A DNA stretch of 64,000 nucleotides from Sporosarcina psychrophila (GTDB taxonomy: Bacteria; Bacillota; Bacilli; Bacillales_A; Planococcaceae). This document shows positions 1-8,764 of the stretch, in pieces. A program made the position numbers and the translations under genes. The notes beneath the pieces were generated by a model, which was given only the letters and a program-made list of their open reading frames with translations, was not told the origin of the DNA and made no database searches. Numbering within the stretch: position 1 is the first letter of the stretch; every line of letters starts with the position of its first letter. The stretch spans positions 2,169,001 through 2,233,000 of the forward strand of contig NZ_CP014616.1 of assembly GCF_001590685.1 (NCBI RefSeq), in the 5' to 3' direction.

Positions 1-219
1 TTAATAGAAATAATAGAAGATTATTTAGTAGAACAGCAGCCGAACGCACGTAAAGAAGTAGCGATTGCAGCTGGAGCAATTCGATTTGGCCAAGAAAATG
101 CCTTATTTGAACCTCTTACGATAACTGTGAAAGAGATTGCTGAATGGTTTGAAGTGTCTACCTCTTCATTGAATAAATATTATAATGATTTAAATGCGTA
201 TTATACTAGCAAAGATTGA
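1..219 (+). CDS. C-terminal part of an unknown protein (gene starts before the window)
   Basis: Frame 1 is open from the first base to a TGA at 217-219, giving 72 residues with no start in the window. The last 30 residues (EIAEWFEVSTSSLNKYYNDL) look like a helix-turn-helix: a short helix, a turn rich in Ser/Thr, then a second helix. I do not recognise the family. A strong terminator follows directly, which supports this being a real gene end. DNA binding is inference only. Confidence 0.55.
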   Translation, partial: LIEIIEDYLVEQQPNARKEVAIAAGAIRFGQENALFEPLTITVKEIAEWFEVSTSSLNKYYNDLNAYYTSKD

Positions 220-234
220 TCCATATTTTTATAA

Positions 235-282
235 AGAACATCCTACTCATTTGAAAAAATGGAGTGGGATGTTCTTTTTTTA
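235..282 (+). terminator. Intrinsic terminator of the first gene
   Basis: A 14-base arm at 235-248 pairs with 262-275 with one G-T wobble, and is followed by a run of seven T. It lies 15 bases after the stop codon. Confidence 0.9.
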
Positions 283-768
283 TTTCATCAAAAAATGAAT
301 TGATTTGTATCTTAAACTCGTTATAGCAAGTGAATATGCTGACTCTTCACGGGTGGCATTGTCATTCAAAGTCTTGGAGAAAAACAAAAAATCATAAAAA
401 CTGTATTTAGTATGAAGAAGACAAAGAGAAATGGGAGGTGCCATTATATAGGTAGATTCACATATTTGTTTTGTCATGAAGCACTGAAAAGGAGGAACTC
501 CATAAATTTTGGAGTCTTTTTTTTATTGCTTATAAGTGTTGGGATTTTCTTGCAAATGTTGGTAAATGGTAATCCTTTAATTGTAATGAAATAATTTAAG
601 TTTGTTAGGGCAAGTGCTGATATAATGGAATTTAACTCTTTGGAATAATCGGTTCTCAGTAAACGCAGGAGGTGACGTAGTCATTTAAGTAATTGGTTAT
701 TATGTTAATGGCATACATAGAACTTCTTAACTGGAACGTACGTGCTTTTGTGGAAGGGAGTAGAATAC
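283..768. other. Intergenic stretch with a second terminator-like hairpin
   Basis: No convincing gene. A hairpin ACTCCA/TGGAGT at 497-502 and 510-515 is followed by a long T run (about 517-524), as in an intrinsic terminator on the plus strand. A 60-codon ORF (412-594) runs through this hairpin and is therefore doubtful. Confidence 0.5.
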
Positions 769-1236
769 ATGAAACTGCATTTTTATAATCATGCTTTTGC
801 TAAACTCATAGAAAACTATACACTAACTAGCGAACAGCAACGATTTACGGGAACCCCAAAAGATTCTATTGATCTTTCGAATACGGAAGAGAATCGCTAT
901 TCGATTTTAGCGGTAGAAAATGAGCAACTTGTAACGTTCTTTAGCTTACATAAAGGTGAAGGGGTTAACCCTTTTTCTCCTAATGACGATGCTATATTAA
1001 TTAGAAGCTTTTCAACGGATTTTCATCAGCAAGGCAAAGGTTATGGGAAGAAAGCATTGATGCTTATACCAGAATTTGTTAGAAGTAATTTTATTGGCAT
1101 TGATGAGATCGTACTAGCTGTAAATATTAAAAATGAGATAGCTCAAGCCCTGTATAAAAAGTGTGGCTATATTGATGAAGGCGTTCGGGAGATGGGGAGA
1201 AGTGGTGAACTCATTGTGATGAGCTACCACCTGTAG
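769..1236 (+). CDS. GNAT-family N-acetyltransferase
   Basis: The 155-residue protein fits a single GNAT domain, which transfers an acetyl group from acetyl-CoA to an amine. The acetyl-CoA loop is visible as QQGKGYGKKAL at about residues 84-94 (the Q/RxxGxG/A pattern). The C-terminal ALYKKCGY segment is the usual end of GNAT motif B. The ATG at 769 was chosen because GGGAG lies 9 bases upstream; an upstream TTG at 742 has no ribosome site and would add nine atypical residues. The substrate cannot be told. It sits just before an asparaginase-like gene, but a shared role is not shown. Confidence 0.8.
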   Translation: MKLHFYNHAFAKLIENYTLTSEQQRFTGTPKDSIDLSNTEENRYSILAVENEQLVTFFSLHKGEGVNPFSPNDDAILIRSFSTDFHQQGKGYGKKALMLIPEFVRSNFIGIDEIVLAVNIKNEIAQALYKKCGYIDEGVREMGRSGELIVMSYHL

Positions 1237-1274
1237 GGAATTCTTTCATAACGAGCAAGTGGAGGGAATAAACA

Positions 1275-2279
1275 GTGGACCAACAAGTAATAGTGGAAGA
1301 ATATCGTAATGACATTTTAGAAAACGTTCATATGGGTGTTATTTGTGGAATCAATGCAGATGGCGATATCCTTTATTCTGTTGGCAACGAAAATCATATG
1401 ACATTTCTTCGTTCGGCAGCAAAACCATTTCAGGCGATTCCAGTTATTCAAAATGGAGTGGATGACAAGTTCGGACTTACATCCAAAGAAGCTACTTTAT
1501 TTGCTGCTTCGCATCGTGGAGAAGACTATCACATTGAGGCGCTGGATTCGATTTTACAAAAGGTCGGAATTAATGAAGAGCAATTTTATTGCTGTCCAAC
1601 CTATCCGCTGAATGAAGAAGCAAAAGCGGACTATCATCGAAAGCACGGGAAGCAGCGAAAGCTTTACCATAACTGTTCAGGAAAGCATAGCGGTTTTATC
1701 GCATTGGCAAAAGTGCTGGGATACGACATTGATGGCTATTGGAAGTTGGAACATCCGGTACAGCAGCTGAGCTTGGCCGCGATGGCTGATATGGCCAATT
1801 ATCCGAAGAAAGACTTTGGCATTGGAATTGATGGATGTGGATTCCCTGTGTATGCAATGCCGCTTCAGAACATTGCTCAAGCGTACCTGAAACTTGCTTG
1901 TCCAGATTTGATTCAGCAACGAGAAATGAGAGAAGCTGTCGTTAAAATTACTCGCTATATGAATGCACATCCGGAAATGATTGCGAGTCATGATTTCATT
2001 TGCTCTGTTTTATTGGCGGACCCAAATATCGTTGCTAAAGGTGGAGCTAAGGGCGTGTATGGTTTTGCACTTAAGAATGAGCGAATGGGCTTTGCATTAA
2101 AAGTAATGGATGGATCCGAGCTTGTGTGGCCAATCATTATTGCATCTATTTTGGAGCAGATCGGTTATGGAAACCATGAAACGATTGAGCGTTTGTATAA
2201 GTTAGCGCCAAAAGAAATTATAAATGATAATAATGTGATTGTCGGGGAAAGAAAAGTCGTATTTGATTTACAAAAATAA
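1275..2279 (+). CDS. Asparaginase II family protein (L-asparagine amidohydrolase type)
   Basis: The 334-residue protein matches the asparaginase II family (thermolabile Rhizobium type, PF06089), unrelated to the E. coli enzymes. Family landmarks are FLRSAAKPFQ near residue 48, AASHRGE near 80, the NCSGKHSGF segment near 136 that carries catalytic Ser/Lys/Cys residues in this family, and GIGIDGCGFP near 183. The predicted reaction is asparagine to aspartate plus ammonia in the cytoplasm. The start is GTG at 1275, with GGAGGG nine bases upstream. It lies 39 bases after the GNAT gene and 27 before cutC, so the three may be one transcript. Substrate specificity is inferred. Confidence 0.82.
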   Translation: MDQQVIVEEYRNDILENVHMGVICGINADGDILYSVGNENHMTFLRSAAKPFQAIPVIQNGVDDKFGLTSKEATLFAASHRGEDYHIEALDSILQKVGINEEQFYCCPTYPLNEEAKADYHRKHGKQRKLYHNCSGKHSGFIALAKVLGYDIDGYWKLEHPVQQLSLAAMADMANYPKKDFGIGIDGCGFPVYAMPLQNIAQAYLKLACPDLIQQREMREAVVKITRYMNAHPEMIASHDFICSVLLADPNIVAKGGAKGVYGFALKNERMGFALKVMDGSELVWPIIIASILEQIGYGNHETIERLYKLAPKEIINDNNVIVGERKVVFDLQK

Positions 2280-2306
2280 AATGCATTCATAGGAGGTGTA
2301 ACCAAA

Positions 2307-2996
2307 ATGATGTTAGAAATTATAGCTACAAGTTTGACGGATGCAATTGCTGCAGAACGAAGTGGTGCCGACCGATTGGAACTTTGCGCTGCTTTGACTG
2401 AAGGTGGCCTAACGCCAAGTTTGGGATTGGTGGAAGCAGTGGTTGCAGGTGTAAATATTCCAGTCCATGTAATCGTTCGGCCACATAGTCGAACTTTTCA
2501 CTATGATGACAACGATTTAGCTGTAATGATAGCTGACATTCGCCATATTAAACGTGCGGGAGCTGCGGGAGTTGTTGTTGGAGTACTAACTGAAGAGCGT
2601 AAAGTGAATACGGATGCCCTCTCACGTTTGTTGGAGGAAACTGGAGAGATGAAAGTCACTTTTCACCGTGCATTTGATGAGATAGAAGATCAGCTGGAAG
2701 CTTTAGAAGTCATTGCTCGTTTCCCACAGATTCAGCGGATTTTGACTTCAGGGGGACAAGCACCAGCGCCAGAAGCTGCTGAACAGCTGAAAAAGTTGGT
2801 GGACAAGTCTAAAGATACTTCTGTCCTAATTTTAGCAGGGAATGGTATGAACCCTGAAATGCTGTCTTCATTGGTGTCTGCAACAGGGATAGAAGAAGTT
2901 CATTTTGGGTCGGCTGTTCGTGTTAACAGGAGCTTCATGTATCCGATTGATGGAGCGATTATTACTGCGATAAAAAGTGAACTTGAGCATAGTTAA
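2307..2996 (+). CDS. cutC: CutC family protein (copper homeostasis name)
   Basis: A 229-residue TIM-barrel protein of the CutC family. It opens with MMLEIIATSLTDAIAAERSG and has the family signatures AALTEGGLTPS (near residue 29) and VIVRPHSRTF (near 56), plus ILTSGGQAPAP near 147. CutC was named for copper tolerance, but its biochemical role is unsettled. Length is normal. AGGAGGTG lies eight bases before the ATG at 2307. The next ORF follows within 100 bases, so co-transcription with the asparaginase-like gene is likely. Confidence 0.88.
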   Translation: MMLEIIATSLTDAIAAERSGADRLELCAALTEGGLTPSLGLVEAVVAGVNIPVHVIVRPHSRTFHYDDNDLAVMIADIRHIKRAGAAGVVVGVLTEERKVNTDALSRLLEETGEMKVTFHRAFDEIEDQLEALEVIARFPQIQRILTSGGQAPAPEAAEQLKKLVDKSKDTSVLILAGNGMNPEMLSSLVSATGIEEVHFGSAVRVNRSFMYPIDGAIITAIKSELEHS

Positions 2997-3088
2997 ATTT
3001 GGAGAAAAGTGAAATTGTACCTACAAACATTGGGATTACGACAAATGAGATTATAGAAATAATAGTTGAAATAGGTTCGGAGGATCGA

Positions 3089-3841
3089 ATGGAAAACAAA
3101 ACCTTTATTGGAAATGTGAAATTACTAATACAAATGCATGCTGAAGGGTTGCTTGGCGGTGAAATAATGCCAGAGGATGCTCTGATTGGAATTGTTCCCA
3201 AAGATGATTTAATGAATGTACTGACATTAGGAATGGCTTTAAATTACCAAAGAAACTCATATAAATTATGGGAGTCGGTTGCACAAGCTTATTTGGATAA
3301 AAGTTCTCGTTGGATCTTTAATCCAAAAGTCGTATCTGAAAGTAATTTGGATGAATTACGTAGTATTTTGGTTTATTACCGAGTTGCTTTACAACCCAAT
3401 CGCCACCCGGAAATTTGGCAACGTGTGTCTAAGGGAATAACTCAATCATCTCAAAGAGGTGACGTAATAGGATTGATTGAATCTGCTCAATTTGATATAG
3501 CCATCTTAAAAAGCATTATGGAAATCAATAGAAAGCCAGAATTTCCATATCTTTCTGGACCTAAGATTTTCAATTACTGGTTATATGCCATGGAAAGGTA
3601 TACGGGAGTTTGCTGGAGGTCTCGAGAATTGATTACAATAGCTCCTGATACGCATATTTTGAAAGCTAGCGTAAATTTAGGTCTATGTTCTTCTGAGGTA
3701 TTAGATGGTTCGTCGGATAATAGACAGATAGTTGCTAAATCATGGGAAAAGGCACTAATTGATAGTGAGTTATCTCCAATTGATGTTCATACCCCTTTAT
3801 GGTTGTGGAGTCGTGCGGGTTTTCCATCTCTTTCAGTCTAA
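3089..3841 (+). CDS. Hypothetical protein with HhH-GPD DNA glycosylase-like motifs
   Basis: The 250-residue product has no family I can name firmly. Two stretches in order resemble the helix-hairpin-helix/GPD glycosylase core. LSGPKIFNYWLYAM (about residues 152-165) parallels LPGVGRKTA of endonuclease III, with Lys in the place of the catalytic lysine. PDTHILKASVNLGL (about 189-202) parallels VDTHVxRxxxRLG, with the catalytic Asp. There is no iron-sulfur Cys cluster. The ATG at 3089 has CGGAGGA just upstream; a TTG at 2999 would add 30 residues but lacks a ribosome site. A DNA-repair role is inference from motifs alone. Confidence 0.6.
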   Translation: MENKTFIGNVKLLIQMHAEGLLGGEIMPEDALIGIVPKDDLMNVLTLGMALNYQRNSYKLWESVAQAYLDKSSRWIFNPKVVSESNLDELRSILVYYRVALQPNRHPEIWQRVSKGITQSSQRGDVIGLIESAQFDIAILKSIMEINRKPEFPYLSGPKIFNYWLYAMERYTGVCWRSRELITIAPDTHILKASVNLGLCSSEVLDGSSDNRQIVAKSWEKALIDSELSPIDVHTPLWLWSRAGFPSLSV

Positions 3842-4203
3842 TAACTTTGAAATGTTACACAAAAGCTAGCTATTAAAATGAATAGAATTATATGTTTGAG
3901 TAAGCAGTAACTGATAATAATAGTGTAGTTACAACTAGATAAGTAAGAGAACCGCTTGTGTTATTAGAATCAAATTATTCCCTTGTATGACATCGGGATA
4001 GCAGGATACTTTGATACAAAAGCTAATTAATCTTGACTGACTTTTTGTTCTTAAACCTATTGAATATAGGACGAGTAATCAGCCATTTAACGAAAGTGAC
4101 TGATTTTTTTGATTTCCCAAAACTGTTGTGATCTCACTATCATTCTGCATATATTAGTGAATAGGGGGATTAGAAAAAAATCTAGTCTTACTCTCTTTAT
4201 TTA
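3842..4203. other. Intergenic region with one terminator-like hairpin
   Basis: No gene seen. An imperfect hairpin at 4077-4105 (AATCAG paired with CTGATT and further partial pairing) runs into seven T at 4104-4110, and probably ends transcription from the preceding gene. Confidence 0.5.
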
Positions 4204-4233
4204 TTGACAAAAAAACAGCAAGTTATGTAAGAT
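4204..4233 (+). promoter_or_regulatory. Candidate sigma-A promoter of glmS
   Basis: A perfect -35 TTGACA at 4204-4209 and a -10-like TAAGAT at 4228-4233, 18 bases apart, lie about 100 bases before the ribozyme cleavage site. This suits a promoter for the ribozyme-glmS transcript. Confidence 0.6.
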
Positions 4234-4329
4234 GATAAAGTTGATTCATAGCTACTAGTACTAGATAAGCTATTGGTCACCGCGTGTAAAAGGAGTGAAA
4301 ATCGCGCGTTAAATGTAAATCGGAAAACA

Positions 4330-4520
4330 GTTAAAGCGCCAGTGCTGAAGAAATCGGACGTTACTAATTTTCAGCAGACGAGGTGGAGGAGTATCGAACT
4401 TTCGGCGGAAGCCTCCCAATCGCAATTGCCCGGTTGTATTTTTTGCTAGTAAATCATTTGAGCAATCGAATGGACAAAGGAGCAAAAAGGCAAAATCATT
4501 CAAGCAATATGTAAGGACAC
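4330..4520 (+). ncRNA. glmS ribozyme (glucosamine-6-phosphate activated)
   Basis: The leader holds the hallmark core of the glmS self-cleaving ribozyme. AGCGCC starts at 4335, with predicted cleavage between A4335 and G4336. A P2 stem-loop (GCTGAA...TTTTCAGC) follows. The near-invariant GACGAGGTGG...TATCGAA.TTTCGGCGGA.GCCTCCC block spans about 4377-4417. It lies directly upstream of glmS, as expected. When glucosamine-6-phosphate builds up, it acts as cofactor for self-cleavage and the mRNA is degraded. The 3' border is approximate. Confidence 0.93.
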
Positions 4521-4583
4521 TTCGCTAATTCAGCTGAGGTGTAGTTAAGTATTGCTTATTTTGCAAATATCGGAGGAAAAAAT

Positions 4584-6386
4584 ATGTGTGGAATAGTAGG
4601 TTATATTGGTGATTTAGATGCGAAAGAAATTCTATTAAAGGGACTTGAAAGGTTAGAATATCGTGGGTATGACTCGGCGGGAATCGCACTCCGCAATGAA
4701 AAAGGTATTACTGTTATAAAAGAAAAAGGACGTATTGCAGACCTACGTGCAGCAGTGGATTCAACAGTGTTAGCGTCAACTGGAATTGGTCAAACACGCT
4801 GGGCGACTCATGGCGTTCCAAATCAAACGAATGCACATCCACATCAAAGCACATCGAGTCGGTTTACACTTGTGCACAATGGTGTAATCGAGAATTATCA
4901 TAACCTTCAAAAAGAGTATTTACAGGACGTTCAAATGATTTCTGACACGGATACAGAAATCATCGTACAACTTGTTGAAAAGTTTGTTAAAGATGGTATG
5001 ACTACTGAAACAGCTTTCCGTCACACACTGTCTTTACTCCATGGTTCCTATGCAATCGCCATGTTAGATGCTGATGAGGCAGACACTATTTTTGTTGCCA
5101 AAAACAAGAGCCCATTATTAATAGGAGTTGGAGACAACTTCAATGTGGTTGCTTCTGATGCGATGGCGATGTTACAAGTAACAAACCAATACGTTGAACT
5201 ACACGATCAAGAAGTTGTCATTGTTCGTAAACAAGCAATCGAACTGATGACATTGGATGGCGAAACTATTGACCGTGCACCTTTTACAGCAGAGCTCGAT
5301 ATGAGTGATATTGAGAAAGGCACGTACCCTCACTTTATGCTGAAAGAAATGGACGAACAGCCAGGTGTTATTCGTAAAATTCTTCAAGCATATGAAAACG
5401 AGCAAGGTGAACTTGCAATGGATGAGAATATTGTAAATGCGTTTAACGAAGCTGACCGTCTTTATATAATTGCAGCGGGCACAAGCTATCACGCTGGTCT
5501 TATCGGCAAGCACTATTTTGAAAAAATTGCTGGTATTCCGGTTGAAGTGCATATTTCAAGTGAATTTGGCTATAACATGCCACTTCTTTCGGAAAAACCG
5601 TTATTTCTTTTCATTACACAATCTGGAGAGACTGCGGACAGCCGTCAAGTATTGGTGAAAATAAAAGCGTTAGGCTACCCAAGCATTACGTTAACAAACG
5701 CTACAGGCTCCACACTTTCTCGTGAAGCGGATCATACATTACTGTTATACGCTGGTCCGGAAATTGCTGTAGCTTCGACAAAAGCATATACAGCTCAAGT
5801 AGCAGTTCTTGCTATCGCAGCTTATGTTGTAGCCAAAAAACGAGGGAAAACAGTAGAAATTGACTTGAAGAAAGAGCTTGCCATCACAGCGAATGCAATC
5901 CAAACACTTGTGGATTCAAAAGAGGAAATGGAGCAAATCGCACATGAATTCTTAGCAGTTTCTCGAAATGCTTTCTTCATCGGGCGGAACCTAGACTATT
6001 ACGTTAGCTTAGAAGGTGCACTTAAAGTAAAAGAAATTTCCTACATTCAAGCAGAGGGCTTCGCAGGTGGGGAATTAAAACATGGGACGATTGCGCTGAT
6101 TGAAGAGGGCACACCTGTGTTTGCAATTGTTACACAACAAGCAGTGAGTCTCAACACTCGTGGTAATGTTAAAGAAGTTGTCGCGCGCGGAGCGAATCCT
6201 TGCATACTGTCAATGGAAGGGTTGGAAGAAGAGAATGATCGTTTTGTTCTGCCCAAAGTGCATGCCTTACTTACACCTCTTGTTGCCGTTATCCCCTTGC
6301 AGCTAATTAGCTATTACGCTGCTCTTCATAGAGGATGCGACGTTGACAAACCTCGTAATTTAGCAAAATCAGTTACGGTGGAGTGA
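4584..6386 (+). CDS. glmS: Glutamine-fructose-6-phosphate aminotransferase (isomerizing)
   Basis: The 600-residue enzyme makes glucosamine-6-phosphate from fructose-6-phosphate and glutamine, the first step to UDP-GlcNAc for the cell wall. The N-terminal glutamine amidotransferase domain begins MCGIVGYIG with nucleophile Cys2 and has GQTRWATHG near residue 71. Two SIS sugar-isomerase domains follow (AAGTSYHA and [14 protein letters not shown] and [10 protein letters not shown]). The end [13 protein letters not shown] is the classic GlmS C-terminus. CGGAGG precedes the ATG. Regulation is by the upstream ribozyme, and a strong hairpin follows. Confidence 0.98.
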   Translation: MCGIVGYIGDLDAKEILLKGLERLEYRGYDSAGIALRNEKGITVIKEKGRIADLRAAVDSTVLASTGIGQTRWATHGVPNQTNAHPHQSTSSRFTLVHNGVIENYHNLQKEYLQDVQMISDTDTEIIVQLVEKFVKDGMTTETAFRHTLSLLHGSYAIAMLDADEADTIFVAKNKSPLLIGVGDNFNVVASDAMAMLQVTNQYVELHDQEVVIVRKQAIELMTLDGETIDRAPFTAELDMSDIEKGTYPHFMLKEMDEQPGVIRKILQAYENEQGELAMDENIVNAFNEADRLYIIAAGTSYHAGLIGKHYFEKIAGIPVEVHISSEFGYNMPLLSEKPLFLFITQSGETADSRQVLVKIKALGYPSITLTNATGSTLSREADHTLLLYAGPEIAVASTKAYTAQVAVLAIAAYVVAKKRGKTVEIDLKKELAITANAIQTLVDSKEEMEQIAHEFLAVSRNAFFIGRNLDYYVSLEGALKVKEISYIQAEGFAGGELKHGTIALIEEGTPVFAIVTQQAVSLNTRGNVKEVVARGANPCILSMEGLEEENDRFVLPKVHALLTPLVAVIPLQLISYYAALHRGCDVDKPRNLAKSVTVE

Positions 6387-6496
6387 GGTTAGTTTGAGTA
6401 TCAATTTTTTTGATGTGATGTAGCTTTGAAATAAAGTTGTGGATTTAAAATAAAGTCGCGATGTTTGTAAAAAAATGCGACGTTTATAAAAAAGTT

Positions 6497-6541
6497 ACGA
6501 AACACCCCTTTGGATTTTTATCCAAAGGGGTGTTTCGTTGT
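6497..6541. terminator. Long hairpin after glmS
   Basis: ACGAAACACCCCTTTGGA pairs with its complement across a short loop (6498-6537), one of the strongest stems in the window. The T-rich side is on the minus strand, so it may act in both directions. Confidence 0.8.
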
Positions 6542-7022
6542 AAAAGGGCTTATTTAATGAAATAGTTGAGTGTAAACTGGATTTATAGAAATAAATGAAA
6601 TGATATATGGAAGTTTGTTGAGGAATGTACTTAAACTCCTAGGAAAATAAAAAAACTCATATTATTGATAATAGTGCATAAATGTACAAGGGGAGTTGAA
6701 ACTGTACGGGTTCATTAAGGGAAATCTAAAGTAGAGAGCTTCATTCGTACTCGTTTAGCGCATATGGTGATCGCAATGAAGCCGTACTTCAAGACAGATT
6801 AAAGGTATGGAAATTTTTTCTTGGATGCGGAGATATGAATCATCCAAAATGGATAAGATGGTAAACAAAATCATTACGGAATTAATCAAGAAATAAGTTC
6901 GGAGTACACGAGTCTCTTTGAATGACTAATGGTTTCAGAACCTGGTATCATTCAATAAAAAGTATACTCGAAGTATTCTATAATTAAGGGAATATAGATT
7001 TTAAGGAAGGAGACATTTTACA
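6542..7022. other. Gene-free stretch, possible decayed coding sequence
   Basis: No intact ORF with a ribosome site. Around 6740-6860 two short overlapping frames stay open with coding-like composition, but I cannot match either to a family. AAGGAG at about 7005 belongs to the next gene. Confidence 0.3.
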
Positions 7023-7316
7023 ATGGGAACTTCAAACAGGAGTTTACGAATATGTAGCAACGGACACAACTATTATAAAAGTAGTGATTGTCCAAGCTGT
7101 CCGATATGCGAGAAAGAACGTGAGCCGGACAAGGGATTTCTCTCAAAGCTCTCTGCACCTGCAAGGAGAGCGTTAGAGCATCACGGTATTGGAACGTTAC
7201 AACAACTATCAATGTTTAGCGAAAAAGAAATTTTACAATTTCACGGTATTGGCTCAGCTTCTCTGCCTATACTTAGAAACTCTTTGGAGGAAATTGGATT
7301 AGTATTTAAACCTTAA
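7023..7316 (+). CDS. Small RpoA C-terminal-domain-like protein with a Cys/His knuckle
   Basis: The 97-residue protein has two parts. Residues 10-31 hold CSNGH...CPSCPICE, a Cys/His pattern that could bind zinc. Residues 40-97 (LSAPARRALEHHGIGTL, then FHGIGSASLPILRNSLEEIGL) resemble the C-terminal domain of RNA polymerase alpha, a helix-hairpin-helix fold that touches DNA and regulators. The ATG at 7023 has AAGGAGA about ten bases upstream. Similar free-standing alpha-CTD-like proteins occur in Bacillales; their job is unknown to me. A short hairpin with T residues follows at 7315-7341. Confidence 0.7.
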   Translation: MGTSNRSLRICSNGHNYYKSSDCPSCPICEKEREPDKGFLSKLSAPARRALEHHGIGTLQQLSMFSEKEILQFHGIGSASLPILRNSLEEIGLVFKP

Positions 7317-7490
7317 AGACAGGATCGGTCTTCTTATTTTTGCGAAGGTACCAAAGCGAATTCAATGGGATTTATTGTATGAGTGTATCTAGGTCGGTAC
7401 TACGTGTTTGAATTATGAAATCTGCATACCAATCATTTTCAATTAATGTGGCAATGAATGCCATTTTAGTAATCAAAGAGGAGGTTAATC

Positions 7491-8123
7491 ATGTATATTC
7501 CCAAGTATTTTAAAGTTACAGACGTAGATGAAATTAAAGAATTTGTTCAAGAGAACTCATTTGGAACTATTGTTACAATAAAACAAAATAAACCAATTGC
7601 TAGTCATTTACCTTTGGCGCTAAATAAAAAAGGAGATGATTATTATATTACCGGGCACATGGCATATGGGAATCCACAATGGAGAACATTCGAAGGCTGT
7701 GATGATGTACTAGTTATGTTCCAGGGGCCACATGCTTATATTTCTTCTTCTTGGTACGGGCATGAAAATGTTCCAACATGGAATTATCAAGCCGTACATG
7801 TATATGGCATTGCGAGCATTTTGGATGAGGAAGAATTAAAACAAGACCTAATAATGATGCTACAAAAATACGAGAAGCATCGAAAGAATCCGGTTTTATG
7901 GAACAAACTATCTCCTCAGTTAGTAGAAAAAGAACTAAAAGGAATTGTTGGATTTAAAATTAAAGTAGGAGAAATTCAAGCTGCCTATAAATTAAGTCAG
8001 AATCGCAATGAGGAGGATTATCTTAACATCGTTGATAAACTGCATGGGGAAGAAGAAACAAGTTCCCAACAAATGGCGAAGGTGATGAAAAAGAGAGTAG
8101 AGAATTACGGAGATTCTGATTAA
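7491..8123 (+). CDS. PaiB-family FMN-binding protein
   Basis: At 210 residues it has the usual length for the PaiB family (named FMN-binding negative transcriptional regulator). Characteristic segments are MYIPKYFKV at the start, ASHLPLAL near residue 38, GHMAYGNPQW near 55 and HAYISSSWY near 82, ending with GFKIKVGEIQAAYKLSQN. The fold is the split-barrel flavin-binding type. In Bacillus subtilis paiB is paired with the acetyltransferase gene paiA and affects protease and sporulation genes; no paiA is adjacent here, so that role is not assured. AGGAGG precedes the ATG. Confidence 0.85.
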   Translation: MYIPKYFKVTDVDEIKEFVQENSFGTIVTIKQNKPIASHLPLALNKKGDDYYITGHMAYGNPQWRTFEGCDDVLVMFQGPHAYISSSWYGHENVPTWNYQAVHVYGIASILDEEELKQDLIMMLQKYEKHRKNPVLWNKLSPQLVEKELKGIVGFKIKVGEIQAAYKLSQNRNEEDYLNIVDKLHGEEETSSQQMAKVMKKRVENYGDSD

Positions 8124-8163
8124 TATGTTAATAAATCCGATAATGGCGTGGAAAATCCTTTCC

Positions 8164-8218
8164 CTAAACGCCAAATAATGCTTACTTGAAAATCAAAAGG
8201 GTATTATTTGGCGTTTAG
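8164..8218. repeat. Perfect 16-base inverted repeat
   Basis: CTAAACGCCAAATAAT at 8164-8179 is exactly complementary to 8203-8218, with a 23-base loop and no T run. It may be a rho-independent-like stop or an RNA 3' end after the PaiB-family gene. Confidence 0.65.
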
Positions 8219-8352
8219 AATAAGAGGTTCACTAAATAGAAATACAAACAACAAATTGGAACTTCAAATCGGTATAATATCTTTTGGTCATGTCCTAACA
8301 AAATTTCTTTCGAGTAAAGCCCAATATAATATAGTTAAGTAGAATAATTCAC

Positions 8353-8380
8353 TTGTGAATATAAGTATATTCTTATATGA
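8353..8380 (+). promoter_or_regulatory. ars promoter with ArsR operator
   Basis: A -35-like TTGTGA (8353-8358) and a -10-like TATGAT (8375-8380) flank the inverted repeat ATATAAG (8359-8365)/CTTATAT (8372-8378). An AT-rich dyad between the promoter boxes is the normal place for an ArsR/SmtB repressor. Confidence 0.65.
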
Positions 8381-8401
8381 TGATCTAAGGAGGGATGACT
8401 A

Positions 8402-8749
8402 ATGAATGAAACAGTAACGATTGATATGCAGCAAGCATCGCAACTCTTAAAATTACTCGGAGATCCAACCCGTTTGACCATGATGCAGCTACTCAAGTCA
8501 CATGAATGCTGTGTGTGTGAATTTGTTGAGATTTTTAATATGAGTCAGCCAGCAATCAGCCAACACTTGCGTAAACTTAGAGATATTAAGGTAGTGAAAG
8601 AAGAACGTAGAGGACAATGGATTTTCTTCTCGATTAACAAAAATCATGAAGACTATCCGTTTATTCAAAGCATTCTTGAACAGCTTCCTGAACAGAATGA
8701 GTCTATAGCTAGACTGGAAGCGCAAGGGCTTAGAGTTTGCTGCGAGTAG
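8402..8749 (+). CDS. arsR: ArsR-family arsenic-responsive repressor
   Basis: A 115-residue winged-helix repressor. The DNA-binding helices hold SQPAISQHLRKLRDIKVV (about residues 48-65). The arsenite-sensing cysteines appear as ECCVCE (Cys36, 37 and 39), close to the ELCVCD motif of classical ArsR; a further Cys pair ends the protein. It should block the operon until arsenite or antimonite binds. It is first in arsR-arsB-arsC, with AAGGAGGG upstream of the ATG and an AT-rich dyad in its own promoter, so autoregulation is expected. Confidence 0.93.
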   Translation: MNETVTIDMQQASQLLKLLGDPTRLTMMQLLKSHECCVCEFVEIFNMSQPAISQHLRKLRDIKVVKEERRGQWIFFSINKNHEDYPFIQSILEQLPEQNESIARLEAQGLRVCCE

Positions 8750-8764
8750 GAAGGGGAATGGGCG

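Noticed and set aside
412..594. 60-codon ORF with a hydrophobic stretch
   Set aside because: It runs through a terminator-like hairpin (497-515 plus T run) and has no clear ribosome site.
6740..6880. Possible pseudogene between glmS and the alpha-CTD-like gene
   Set aside because: Two short open frames overlap, but neither resembles a known protein and neither has a start signal.
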